The notes under the pieces: generated by a model
What the model saw: the letters and a program-made list of their open reading frames with translations, nothing else
The model's database searches: none
What the model was told of the DNA's origin: nothing
Source: a virus
Direction: 5' to 3' (one strand)
Virus record (IMG/VR): IMGVR_UViG_3300028829_004116
Span: 28,256 to 92,255 of that record
DNA: 64,000 nucleotides
Translations under genes and position numbers: made by a program
Shown: positions 35,803 to 42,543 of the stretch, piece by piece
How positions within the stretch are numbered: position 1 is the stretch's first letter
Layout of the letters: the number at the start of each line of letters is the position of its first letter

Positions 35803-36136
35803 CGAATTCCTCCTTTCTTTTGTTGTAGACCGCTTTGAGAAGATGTTTATTTTCAAAGGACTTCATTGTTCTGCGAAACTGCCTTAGAGTATTAAGATTA
35901 AATTCATTCCAATCAGATATAATTACTTGCATTATTTCTTTTGAATTAACATAGACATAACTATTATGGTTAGGTAAAGTTATGGACAGACACTTTTGTA
36001 TGTGTTTTCTAGTTTGCTGGGTATAATCATAGATATACGGCCAATTAGAGTTACGGTCTTCAGTTTCATTTTCTCTTTCAATTTCTTCAATAATTTGAGG
36101 CCAGTATTTAGCCTTCCACGATTTTTTTACAGTCAT
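35774..36136 (-). CDS. 120-aa hypothetical protein
   Basis: The ATG follows GAGGAATTACT and lies directly after a terminator-like hairpin. The protein is helical and basic (KKSWKAKYWPQIIEEIERENE; LRQFRRTMKSFENKHLLKAVYNKRKE). No motif. It is the first gene after the 120-base gap below the ubiquitin-like gene, so it may respond to attenuation there. Confidence 0.5.
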   Translation of the reverse strand: MTVKKSWKAKYWPQIIEEIERENETEDRNSNWPYIYDYTQQTRKHIQKCLSITLPNHNSYVYVNSKEIMQVIISDWNEFNLNTLRQFRRTMKSFENKHLLKAVYNKRKEEFDALVAENDN

Positions 36137-36150
36137 AGTAATTCCTCAAT

Positions 36151-36178
36151 AAAAAAAGCGGGTTTTTTAGCAGACCCG
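36151..36178 (-). terminator. Hairpin with T7 run (terminator or attenuator)
   Basis: On the minus strand CGGGT-CTGCTAAAAA-ACCCG is followed by C and T7. It lies in a 120-base gap between the ubiquitin-like gene and the 120-aa gene. A second perfect 5-bp hairpin (GCCCA/TGGGC) is at 36195-36209. Together they may end or attenuate transcription within the long minus block. Confidence 0.5.
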
Positions 36179-36256
36179 AAACTGCACTTGTTATGCCCAC
36201 AAGTTGGGCTACTCACTATACCTGCGAGATAAGGTTGGCAACAGAGAATTACCTAT

Positions 36257-36463
36257 TCAATAGCAACCTCCAACAATTGCTTGAGTTAGCACTACATCTG
36301 TAATGTCTTCTGCGTTCATGTTTGCTATTTCGTCATGCGAAACCAATTCACCGTTAATGTAAGCCCAGTGTGTCGGGTGGTCCAAAATCTGCTGAATTGC
36401 TTCGTCTGCCGATAAGTCTAATTCTGTGTGTCCTGTCTGATTTAAAATTGTTACCTTTACCAT
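36257..36463 (-). CDS. Ubiquitin-like beta-grasp protein ending in GG-CY
   Basis: The 68-residue protein starts VKVTILNQTGHTELDLS (two strands and turn), continues with a helix (ADEAIQQILDH), then HWAYINGELVSHDEIA and ends DITDVVLTQAIVGGCY. This is the beta-grasp order of ThiS, MoaD, Urm1 and SAMP proteins, whose C-terminal Gly-Gly is adenylated by E1. Here two residues follow the GG, so trimming would be needed, a task for a JAMM peptidase. The virus encodes an E1-like enzyme and a JAMM protein 7 kb downstream. Fold and role are inferred from pattern. Confidence 0.62.
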   Translation of the reverse strand: MVKVTILNQTGHTELDLSADEAIQQILDHPTHWAYINGELVSHDEIANMNAEDITDVVLTQAIVGGCY

Positions 36464-36465
36464 AT

Positions 36466-36765
36466 TTATTCCTCCAATGTTCCATTTTCTGTTACCTTTT
36501 TGCCGTCTTTTATCATCTCGCTGACGGCCTTACGAGTTTTTCTCTTTGTACTTTCAATTCTTGCGTCGGAAATGATACCGATTGCATGGAGTGAATTAAT
36601 CATCCCCATGTAGGTAGCCATAGCCGTTTCCAATTGCGCCTGTTGTTCTTCATCGAGCCAAAGACCACCCGTTGCTTTCTTCAACATCTTTTCAATTTCT
36701 TCCTGTCCTATCAGGCCCATGTTCATTAGTCCTTCAAGTTGCTTCATATATCCTTCTTCATTCAT
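36466..36765 (-). CDS. 99-aa hypothetical protein
   Basis: Helical protein with a Met- and Gly-containing first half (KQLEGLMNMGLIGQEEIEKML), a Gln/Glu middle, and a basic C-terminal helix (ARIESTKRKTRKAVSEMIKDG). Upstream gene overlaps its start by eight bases. No family recognised. Confidence 0.5.
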   Translation of the reverse strand: MNEEGYMKQLEGLMNMGLIGQEEIEKMLKKATGGLWLDEEQQAQLETAMATYMGMINSLHAIGIISDARIESTKRKTRKAVSEMIKDGKKVTENGTLEE

Positions 36766-37009
36766 TATTATCTCTCCTTATGTCCCATAGGTTAACGGAG
36801 TATTTGACTCCAGTTTCTCCTGTGAGTGTTACCTTATCAATCTTGCGAATCATAGAATCGCACTTCATAATCATACCTAAACTTCTAGCAGTTGCACCGC
36901 CAAGTCCAGTCGTTTTTTTCTCAATATAATTGAGAACTTCTTGTGTAGTTGCTGGACCATTTTCCCTCAAAAATTCTCTACACCAGTTTCTTTTTCTTAT
37001 TTGGGCCAT
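36758..37009 (-). CDS. 83-aa winged-helix protein
   Basis: The product looks like a complete winged helix: RNWCREFLRENGPATTQEVLNYI, then GGATARSLGMIMKCDSMIRKI and a wing (VTLTGETGVKYSVNLW). Such short proteins in viral early blocks often bind promoter DNA. The target is unknown. Confidence 0.6.
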   Translation of the reverse strand: MAQIRKRNWCREFLRENGPATTQEVLNYIEKKTTGLGGATARSLGMIMKCDSMIRKIDKVTLTGETGVKYSVNLWDIRRDNNE

Positions 37010-37010
37010 T

Positions 37011-37139
37011 TTATCCCCTCATTGAGTGAACTCTTTTGTTCTGTAATGTTGCACATTCTTCGTGATAGCCCAGTTTAATTTCATCTGGGTGTAATAGAGA
37101 CCCACCACATATTACGCAGTTTGTATGAATTCCATTCAT
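37011..37139 (-). CDS. 42-aa zinc-binding miniprotein
   Basis: The frame from ATG 37139 encodes MNGIHTNCVICGGSLLHPDE, then a His/Cys pair (YHEECATLQN). CxxC plus HxxxC can hold one zinc. It starts in the overlap with the 37136 gene and ends two bases before the winged-helix gene. Confidence 0.5.
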   Translation of the reverse strand: MNGIHTNCVICGGSLLHPDEIKLGYHEECATLQNKRVHSMRG

Positions 37140-37405
37140 TCTTCATCACCCCAAACATAGTCATCAAAGTCCATCATTGCTGAATCATTGTGAAGAACTT
37201 GCTTGTAAGCCCATTTAGTCGCCCTTGTTAACTGTTCACTCAACCTCTTGATGTATGCTTCTTTTTCCTTTACTTGTCTTTTTAAAACAACAACAGGGTT
37301 ATCTTCACTACCTGCCCAACCGCAACGGTAACAAACATAGTAGTCTTCATCAACTTGTTCAGCCATTCTTCCACAGCCTTCTCCTTGACATTGTATTTCT
37401 TTCAT
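37136..37405 (-). CDS. 89-aa zinc-ribbon plus coiled-coil protein
   Basis: CQGEGCGRMAEQ near residue 5 and YVCYRCGWAG near residue 24 form a ribbon. A coiled coil follows (VLKRQVKEKEAYIKRLSEQL). The tail is acidic (VWGDEE), produced by the next gene's ribosome site. Likely a DNA- or protein-binding adaptor. Confidence 0.55.
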   Translation of the reverse strand: MKEIQCQGEGCGRMAEQVDEDYYVCYRCGWAGSEDNPVVVLKRQVKEKEAYIKRLSEQLTRATKWAYKQVLHNDSAMMDFDDYVWGDEE

Positions 37406-37635
37406 TCTTCATCTCTCCTTAGTGTGTGGTCGGCATAGTAGCCTTCACGGTATATCTCTTTTGCCAAGCCCGAAAAACAAGCCTTGCAGAAGTGTGTAGC
37501 AAGGCTACCACCTCCGGTCCAATCGTATATTATCTGACCTTTTAATGAGTGGACTTCGAGTATATTAAGTCTACCTTCGGTAAGAATTACCTCCGCAGGT
37601 GAATCACATATATGACACTTTGATAGTTCAGTCAT
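37402..37635 (-). CDS. 77-aa zinc-binding protein
   Basis: CHICDSPAEVIL near residue 7 and THFCKACFSGL near residue 48 form two CxxC pairs. In between are strands with a GGG loop. It overlaps both neighbours by four bases. No specific family. Confidence 0.55.
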   Translation of the reverse strand: MTELSKCHICDSPAEVILTEGRLNILEVHSLKGQIIYDWTGGGSLATHFCKACFSGLAKEIYREGYYADHTLRRDEE

Positions 37636-37970
37636 TCTTCTTCACCTACCATTTCCACTAATGCTTCTATACCAAATGCCCCAACCATTAGGTCAAGGTG
37701 ATGATTAGTTTCTTCAAACAATGCAGTAAGCCGCTTGACTTCCTCGCACTTCTCTTTGTAAGCGTCAAAAATAAGTGGTGCGTCTGCTATCAAGTTTGCA
37801 TCAGCATCGGAAAACCCAACGAGAGTATGTCTTCCATCATGCTGTTGAGCATAAGCGATGAATCTAAATGAAGGTGATTCCCCATTCATAACAAAGTTAT
37901 CCCCAACTATTCTCCAACCGACTTCATTATCACCTTTCGTATGTCCTTCGTACTTGTCTGTGTTAATCAT
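37632..37970 (-). CDS. 112-aa conserved phage-type hypothetical protein
   Basis: The start (DKYEGHTKGDNEVGWRIVG) and the middle (DADANLIADAPLIFDAYKEKCEEVKRL) match a pattern frequent in small phage proteins (KYEGHTxGPW, then DAxLIADAP). The second half is a coiled coil. The function of that family is unknown to me. Confidence 0.6.
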   Translation of the reverse strand: MINTDKYEGHTKGDNEVGWRIVGDNFVMNGESPSFRFIAYAQQHDGRHTLVGFSDADANLIADAPLIFDAYKEKCEEVKRLTALFEETNHHLDLMVGAFGIEALVEMVGEEE

Positions 37971-38089
37971 TCTTCCTCATCCCCTGACCCTTGCATCTTT
38001 TCTTCGATTTTTATCATTTTGAACAAAAGTTCAGCGAAAAACATGATAATAATTATGAGAATTCCGGAGTAAATCATCTTAATAATCAT
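37967..38089 (-). CDS. 40-aa single-pass membrane protein
   Basis: ATG 38089 follows GGTGATTTTCGG. The N-terminal two-thirds (IIKMIYSGILIIIIMFFAELLF) spans a membrane and the tail is acidic (GSGDEEE). It overlaps the genes on both sides by four bases. Confidence 0.5.
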   Translation of the reverse strand: MIIKMIYSGILIIIIMFFAELLFKMIKIEEKMQGSGDEEE

Positions 38090-38514
38090 CCGAAAATCAC
38101 CTTGCTAAATAGAGCATATTGTAGAAAAACATCTGCTGTAATTGCGTCCCAGTTTTCGGTAATAAAATCGTTGTAATGTCTAGGACTTTCCTCGTGCATT
38201 AATTTTAGACCTTCGAACAATTTATCAATTGTTAGGTAAAACTTGCCTTCCGGGGTGTCTATTTCTAATTCATGTCCTTTGTAACCCGATGTTCCATCCA
38301 AAACAAAAGGAACTTGGTGATACCACCGCCAACTTGTAATAGTATGTGAGAAATCGTTAGCAAAAAGACTGTGAAGTTTTCTTGTTTCCACACTGACATT
38401 TATAGTGCCGAACCAATAATTACTTCCACCTTCAAAGGCTGTCACCATTAGGTCCCAAAGTTCTTCTTCTTCAAATTTTCTACCATCTACTTCTACAGTT
38501 CTTCTATTTCTCAA
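38086..38514 (-). CDS. 142-aa conserved phage-type hypothetical protein
   Basis: The product contains LWDLMVTAFEGGSNYWFGTI near residue 19 and LTIDKLFEGLKLMHEESPRHYNDFI near residue 92. This combination is common in small proteins of tailed phages and always of unknown function, as far as I know. No catalytic motif is obvious. Confidence 0.6.
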   Translation of the reverse strand: MRNRRTVEVDGRKFEEEELWDLMVTAFEGGSNYWFGTINVSVETRKLHSLFANDFSHTITSWRWYHQVPFVLDGTSGYKGHELEIDTPEGKFYLTIDKLFEGLKLMHEESPRHYNDFITENWDAITADVFLQYALFSKVIFG

Positions 38515-38749
38515 GTCTATTCCCCCACCAAGTAATGTCTACTTTATTACACATTTCGTGCGTTATTTCAATGTCTTCTACCGTCAAATCGTTTGATGTA
38601 TCAAGTGCCGCCTTAATCAAAACCTTTACAGCAATATCATATGCTTCATCCATGTTAACATCAAGCATCAAAGCAATCTTCATTGAATCCTGCTTTGATA
38701 TTTTATTTTCCAAAAAGTCTTTCAAATAATCTTTCATTTCTTCGCTCAT
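38504..38749 (-). CDS. 81-aa helical hypothetical protein
   Basis: Acidic helices (EEMKDYLKDFLENKISKQDSM, MDEAYDIAVKVLIKAAL) resemble a small HTH or helical bundle. It is coupled to both neighbours by short overlaps. No family recognised. Confidence 0.5.
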   Translation of the reverse strand: MSEEMKDYLKDFLENKISKQDSMKIALMLDVNMDEAYDIAVKVLIKAALDTSNDLTVEDIEITHEMCNKVDITWWGNRLEK

Positions 38750-38868
38750 TCGTCACCACCACACTTACATTTTTCTTGTAATGCTCGCCATGCGTCTACA
38801 TAGTTCACATTACTACTATCTTCATACCAAGTGTCTACGCCGCATTTGCATGTTATTTCTCTTCTCAT
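38746..38868 (-). CDS. 40-aa zinc-binding miniprotein
   Basis: ATG 38868 follows GGTGAAGAAGA. The product begins MRREITCKCGVDTWYED and ends CKCGGDE, two CxCG pairs about 25 residues apart, a minimal zinc ribbon. Confidence 0.5.
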   Translation of the reverse strand: MRREITCKCGVDTWYEDSSNVNYVDAWRALQEKCKCGGDE

Positions 38869-39179
38869 TCTTCTTCACCTTCGCATGTTTTACAATGTAT
38901 TTTTGCTTCAAATTCTGGCCTATGAACCATAGGTCTTCGGCATTTGATAGCCGTCTTCATTCCTGCCAGTTGAAAAGCCTCATCGGTTTCCATGTGAACT
39001 TCTCTATGGTAGTCGCCCATTCTATTCCATAGTTCCATACGGCATATCATTTCACCGTCTACTTCTGCATAGAATACACAGTTACGGTATCGAATGTAAA
39101 ATTCCTTACCGCCCATTAGTTTCCCTTCAATTTGTGTCGGGGCCACTCCACTTGTTATTTTATAATTTTTAATTATCAT
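38865..39179 (-). CDS. 104-aa hypothetical protein
   Basis: A beta-rich protein (MGGKEFYIRYRNCVFYAEVDGEMICRM) with a C-terminal KIHCKTCEGEEE that could bind metal. It overlaps the 39176 gene by four bases. No family recognised. Confidence 0.5.
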   Translation of the reverse strand: MIIKNYKITSGVAPTQIEGKLMGGKEFYIRYRNCVFYAEVDGEMICRMELWNRMGDYHREVHMETDEAFQLAGMKTAIKCRRPMVHRPEFEAKIHCKTCEGEEE

Positions 39180-39328
39180 TTTCGTTCACCTACTGTTATT
39201 TTAAAACTTTCACTACAACCGATACATCTAAATTTCCACACATTAGGTGCTCTTTCGTAATTTATAAACGCCATTCGCCATCCAGTTTCACAGTTATTTT
39301 TACATTTTATATTTTTTATTTTAGCCAT
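39176..39328 (-). CDS. 50-aa zinc-ribbon miniprotein
   Basis: The frame from ATG 39328 encodes KCKNNCETGWRM near residue 8 and FRCIGCSESFKI near residue 34. The C-x3-C and CxxC pairs suggest a zinc ribbon. The start lies inside the end of the 39316 gene. Confidence 0.5.
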   Translation of the reverse strand: MAKIKNIKCKNNCETGWRMAFINYERAPNVWKFRCIGCSESFKITVGERK

Positions 39329-39801
39329 TCTGGTCTTCCTCCTTTTCTATACTTTGCGAAATGTTTTTTCTCTGCAATGTAATAGTTACGATACGCTTGT
39401 ATTGTATCGTCACATTTGTACTTCTCAGGCATACACTGTGGAGGTTCTCTCCAACCTGTGCCTAAATCTTCGGGTGGTTTATCCAACACACCTATGAATC
39501 TCGAACTGCCGTGTATCTTTCCATAACGGCGAGTGTATTCTTTGCACATCTCGACATATAGTTCATAATGCCATAGATATTGCTCATTTGTCTCCCTTGT
39601 CCAAATGGTTGAGGGATGACCTACATGAGCAGGTTTGAACAACTTTGCACAATTTAGTCTCTCAACCTTTTCTAAAGTGTTTGCTTTACACCAATGAGCG
39701 GCGCATAACATTTGAGCCGATTCGGTTATCATTTTCACTACATGTTTGTCGCATAATTCTTGTGCAGAAATCTGCGGGTTTCCTAAATAAAATATGTTCA
39801 T
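39316..39801 (-). CDS. Conserved phage protein, DNA glycosylase-like family (first gene of minus block)
   Basis: The 161-residue protein starts MNIFYLGNPQISAQELCDKHVVKMITESAQ and includes HPSTIWTRETNEQYLW and a C-terminal YRNYYIAEKKHFAKY. The residues CDKHxVKMxxExAQ, HPSTxWxR and the length match a family widespread in tailed phages that I associate with pyrimidine-dimer glycosylase-like proteins; the biochemical role is uncertain. It is the promoter-proximal gene of the minus block, with AAGGTGAAC before its ATG. Confidence 0.6.
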   Translation of the reverse strand: MNIFYLGNPQISAQELCDKHVVKMITESAQMLCAAHWCKANTLEKVERLNCAKLFKPAHVGHPSTIWTRETNEQYLWHYELYVEMCKEYTRRYGKIHGSSRFIGVLDKPPEDLGTGWREPPQCMPEKYKCDDTIQAYRNYYIAEKKHFAKYRKGGRPEWLK

Positions 39802-39858
39802 TTTTGTTCACCTTTTTATTTTTTTTTATTTTGTTTTTTCCTCGATGCTTGTCTTGTT

Positions 39859-39878
39859 AGGGAAACTTACATTTCCCT
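39859..39878 (-). promoter_or_regulatory. Leader hairpin of the minus-strand block
   Basis: A perfect 7-bp inverted repeat, AGGGAAA / TTTCCCT with a 6-base loop, lies 58 bases upstream of the first minus-strand gene, followed by an A-rich stretch and the ribosome site. It may be part of the mRNA leader or an operator. Confidence 0.4.
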
Positions 39879-39923
39879 GATGAAAAGTTAGATTGTGTTA
39901 GATATGGGTCATATTGACCGACA

Positions 39924-40200
39924 TTCTCACCGTGAGACATATGAGAAACACAAAGTGTAGGAGATAATCGCCCTACCTCATACATTTCGCATGACATTCT
40001 CACTTTCTCATGTTTCTCACTCAGTATGCCTTACACATATATACATACATAATACATACTGATATATATAATAATAATAATAAGAAAATAGAGTTAAGAG
40101 TATATGAGAATATTGAGAATATGAGAATGTGAAACACTTTGTTTTCTATAATCCCAATATATACTACAAACTGTTTTCTCATGTGTGTCTCAAATGAGAA
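39924..40200. repeat. AT-rich region with ten TGAGAA hexamers (possible origin or operator)
   Basis: TGAGAA or its complement TTCTCA occurs at 39924, 39942, 39997, 40005, 40014, 40105, 40114, 40122, 40176 and 40195. Many are extended to ATGAGAATG. ACAAAGTGT appears at 39950 and 40259 and inverted near 40133. The stretch 40040-40085 is nearly pure A/T with TATATATA and ATAATAATAATAA. No ORF fits. The region sits at the switch between the minus block and the central genes. Clustered short repeats plus a low-melting stretch is the usual look of an origin; an operator array is the alternative. Confidence 0.45.
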
Positions 40201-40398
40201 TGTCCAACGGATTGTAATACATAGTATAAATTAAATAAAACATAATAAAGTAAATAATACAAAGTGTTTTTTAGGTTTGGTTTCTTATGTGAACATTTGA
40301 AATAATTGGTTCAATGCGTTCAAGTGACTTGAGATAGTCAATGAGGGGGCCAAATGGCTATAAGGTGGTGGCGGTTTGAATGCAGCGAATGAAAGTAA

Positions 40399-40414
40399 GT
40401 GTAGCACTCTACAC
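40399..40414. repeat. GTGTAG hairpin plus third copy
   Basis: GTGTAG-CACT-CTACAC forms a perfect 6-bp hairpin, and a further GTGTAG follows at 40418-40423. It lies in a gene-free stretch between the hexamer repeats and the first ACCATATGGT palindrome. Function unknown. Confidence 0.4.
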
Positions 40415-40514
40415 TAGGTGTAGCGCATAACACCACTATTATTCACCAATAATTATTATCTGTTTTAACTACCATATGGTTGCGGTATCGTTAATTTGTT
40501 TAGTAGCAACCTCG

Positions 40515-40551
40515 AAAAAAAGGCCCCCCACCCCTCCGAAGAAGGGTGAGG
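40515..40551 (-). terminator. Terminator of the 40623 gene
   Basis: On the minus strand CCTCACCC pairs with GGGGTGGG (one G-U) around a 9-base loop, followed by GGCC and T7. It is 50 bases downstream of the short peptide ORF that follows the 117-aa gene, so it should end that transcript before the hexamer-repeat region. Confidence 0.6.
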
Positions 40552-40599
40552 AGCGGCACTCCTACTTAAAAGCAGGTGAAAACGACTAATTCGACTTAA

Positions 40600-40626
40600 T
40601 CATTCATCATCATCAAAGAGGTTCAT
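40600..40626 (-). CDS. Acidic micropeptide MNLFDDDE
   Basis: An 8-codon ORF starts in an ATGA overlap with the stop of the 117-aa gene (...CAATGA) and reads MNLFDDDE. The same arrangement, with MSIFFDDDE, follows the 221-aa gene on the other strand, and two similar short ORFs lie at 43535 and 43632. The repetition on both strands argues against chance. Expression is not shown. Confidence 0.45.
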   Translation of the reverse strand: MNLFDDDE

Positions 40627-40976
40627 TGAGAAGCCGCCTTAATGGATGCGATTTTGGCTTTAGTGAGTCGCTCACTGATGTTTTCGATTGTTCGGTCACG
40701 AGGAACCGACAAATCGGGATAAGCATTGAAAATTGCATGAAGCATCTTTGACGATTCTACAACATCGGCTTTTTCAGCCTCATTCAATACCACTTTCAAG
40801 CGTGTTCCCTTGATAATAAGGTGAACCTGTTCAACCCATTGTCCGACTCTTGGCGAGTCGGGGTGTTGTTCAATTCGCTCCAAATACATTTGAACATCAT
40901 CAATGTTCATTGGGTCGTTTGCTTCATTTTCAAGCCATATGTTGGCCTTCGCTACTACTTTTTCGGTGTCAAGCAT
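40623..40976 (-). CDS. 117-aa protein under the palindrome promoter
   Basis: ATG 40976 follows GGAGAG. The protein is helical: DTEKVVAKANIWLENEA, IEQHPDSPRVGQWVEQVHLIIKG, and a basic C-terminus (ERLTKAKIASIKAASQ). I recognise no family. It is driven by the minus-strand copy of the palindrome/TATA promoter (41022-41060) and, like the 221-aa gene, ends in SQ followed by an overlapping acidic micropeptide. These shared features suggest one regulon. Confidence 0.6.
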   Translation of the reverse strand: MLDTEKVVAKANIWLENEANDPMNIDDVQMYLERIEQHPDSPRVGQWVEQVHLIIKGTRLKVVLNEAEKADVVESSKMLHAIFNAYPDLSVPRDRTIENISERLTKAKIASIKAASQ

Positions 40977-41021
40977 TCTTATCTCTCCTGCCCTTTCGGG
41001 TATTATTATCATCTAATTAAA

Positions 41022-41060
41022 CCCTATAAGGTAGTAAGCAAATCAGCCTTACCATATGGT
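41022..41060 (-). promoter_or_regulatory. Palindrome/TATA promoter, copy 1
   Basis: On the minus strand ACCATATGGTAAGG (41051-41060 plus four) is followed by a spacer with ATTTG and then CTACCTTATAGG, with the TATA core at 41024-41030. The spacing equals that of copies at 41625 and 42544. The 117-aa gene starts about 50 bases downstream. Confidence 0.6.
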
Positions 41061-41234
41061 TCAAGATTTCAAAAAATAAAAAGTTCAGGCGAAGCGAAAC
41101 TTGTTAAAGGGTGGCTTGAGGGTGGTGAAAAGAACAAGTCTTTACTTTGCGGTTTTTTGAAACAACGAAGTGTCTTTAATCTCAGGCTCGTACCTTACCA
41201 TATGGTAATAACGACAAGTGAAGTGTAAGGAGTA

Positions 41235-41301
41235 AGCAGTATTCAATGAACAATACTGCTACGACGCAACATTCTTCACCGAGTTTATCCTTAATAAAAG
41301 G
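41235..41301 (+). ncRNA. Hairpin module, copy 1 (candidate small RNA)
   Basis: Perfect 9-bp hairpin AGCAGTATT / AATACTGCT with an 8-base loop, then CTACGAC, then a second hairpin CCTT/AAGG at 41289-41301. The same order, with the stem sequence conserved and the loop changed, recurs at 43886-43951. Both copies follow ACCATATGGTAATAA and AAGGAGTA. A loop-variable, stem-conserved pair suggests RNA structure under selection. A 32-codon ORF over this copy has no counterpart in copy 2, so I do not call it. Confidence 0.45.
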
Positions 41302-41624
41302 TATGGACATTCCATTTTCCGAGGGAGTGAACTCCCCGTGACAAAATATTGCCCACCCTCATACCACCCTATTTTATCACTATCGGAACCATATGGTAAG
41401 GAAACATAATGTTTTCTATGTTAAGCGAAAAGAAATGTATGCAAAGACTAATACATTCTTTGAGCGGCAGGGCTATTAGCCCAATAGAAGGGCATTAGTA
41501 TTGCGAAACCTGACGAAAAATAAGGACCGTAAAAGACGACTTCGCAAACCTTTGCTTCATTTCCCTCCCACATGCACACCCATATTCTGCAAAATTTGCC
41601 TCACCGTTTTTTACTTGCTTCGCA

Positions 41625-41663
41625 TCCATATGGTAAGGAAAATTTGTCGAACACCTTATATCT
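41625..41663 (+). promoter_or_regulatory. Palindrome/TATA promoter, copy 2
   Basis: TCCATATGGTAAGGA, then AATTTGTCG, then ACACCTTATATCT with the TATA core at 41656-41663. The 221-aa gene starts 42 bases downstream (GGGGGTT before its ATG). The sequence matches copy 3 closely through the whole block. The gene-free stretch 41061-41624 upstream contains palindromes at 41197 and 41388, the hairpin module and the G-rich pairs, and nothing else that I see. Confidence 0.65.
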
Positions 41664-41704
41664 ATTTCGTCATAGGTAATGATACCCGAAGGGGGTTAAG
41701 TATT

Positions 41705-42370
41705 ATGGCTGATAAAACAGACAAAAAAATGATGACTGACGATGAATGGAATGCGTGGACCGCTGATGTTAAAACATTTGTAGAAAACAAGGCTGAGGTT
41801 TTGCGACTTACAGCACTTCCCGAAAACGATGAACAGTTGCGTGGAGGCGAGGCATTTAATGCCGATAACTTTGAAGATGATTTTCAAGATATTGTTAATT
41901 TCTTAAGCCGTGGTTCTACCCGAATCGCTATGCGTGGAATATACAAGACTGATATTCTTTCCCGTGGTCGAAAAATGTCACTTTGGCCTAAGCGTCAAGG
42001 TGGCGGTGTTTCAATGCCAGCATATCAACAAACGGTTCTTAATCAAGCGGATGCAATTTACTCAGAAGCATATACCGCTTTTTGGAATGTTCTTGAAGAA
42101 CACGGTGCTTCTCACCTTGAAATGACTCGTGCTTCAAATGTCAAACAAGAAGATGGGCAACCTTACTCGAATGTTCAAGCATTCGTTAAGACTCGAAAGA
42201 CTTCAAAGATTGCAGGTCTTAAAGCAGACATCAAGGACAATCTTTGGGTTGATGCAAATAACGAAAAGAAGTTCAGTATTTCAAATGCACTTCTTCGACC
42301 TGCCGACCCATCAAAAGCACCTGTGGTCGAACAGGCTCAAGACGACAATGAAGAAGAGGACTCTCAATGA
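41705..42370 (+). CDS. 221-aa protein under the palindrome promoter
   Basis: The start at 41705 (MADKTDKKMMTDDEW) is chosen over an upstream extension that would run through the promoter. The N-terminal 80 residues are acidic and helical, the middle has MSLWPKRQGGGVSMPAYQQTVL and a helical FWNVLEEHG segment, and the C-terminus is acidic (QDDNEEEDSQ). I recognise no family. The high expression-type codon use and dedicated promoter suggest an abundant early protein, perhaps DNA-binding. Confidence 0.65.
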   Translation: MADKTDKKMMTDDEWNAWTADVKTFVENKAEVLRLTALPENDEQLRGGEAFNADNFEDDFQDIVNFLSRGSTRIAMRGIYKTDILSRGRKMSLWPKRQGGGVSMPAYQQTVLNQADAIYSEAYTAFWNVLEEHGASHLEMTRASNVKQEDGQPYSNVQAFVKTRKTSKIAGLKADIKDNLWVDANNEKKFSISNALLRPADPSKAPVVEQAQDDNEEEDSQ

Positions 42371-42396
42371 GTATCTTCTTTGACGACGATGAATGA
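42367..42396 (+). CDS. Acidic micropeptide MSIFFDDDE
   Basis: A 9-codon ORF starts at an ATGA overlap with the 221-aa gene and reads MSIFFDDDE. Its stop lies within a perfect 8-bp hairpin, GAATGATT-TTT-AATCATTC (42391-42409), a possible transcription end. It is the plus-strand partner of the micropeptide at 40600. Confidence 0.45.
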   Translation: MSIFFDDDE

Positions 42397-42543
42397 TTTT
42401 TAATCATTCGGGGAATTGACGGGTTAAAGAAAAGAACTCGCTGTGTTGAGTAAACAATGCAGGGCAAAACAAATCGGAGTTATGGATTCTCCTTAAAAAT
42501 CCACCTTTTTTAAGGCAAGGTCTATCATACAAATTACTTTGAT

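Noticed and set aside
40821-41228. 135-codon plus-strand frame across the 117-aa gene and its promoter
   Set aside because: It runs antisense to a better supported gene, then through the palindrome promoter and repeats; no start signal.
41248-41343. 32-codon ORF (MNNTATTQ...) in the first hairpin module
   Set aside because: The ATG lies in the hairpin loop and the second copy of the module has no ATG or open frame there, so the structure, not the frame, is conserved.
41501-41704. N-terminal extension of the 221-aa protein
   Set aside because: The extra 68 codons would cross the palindrome and the TATA box; the ATG at 41705 has a GGGGGTT site and a typical start.
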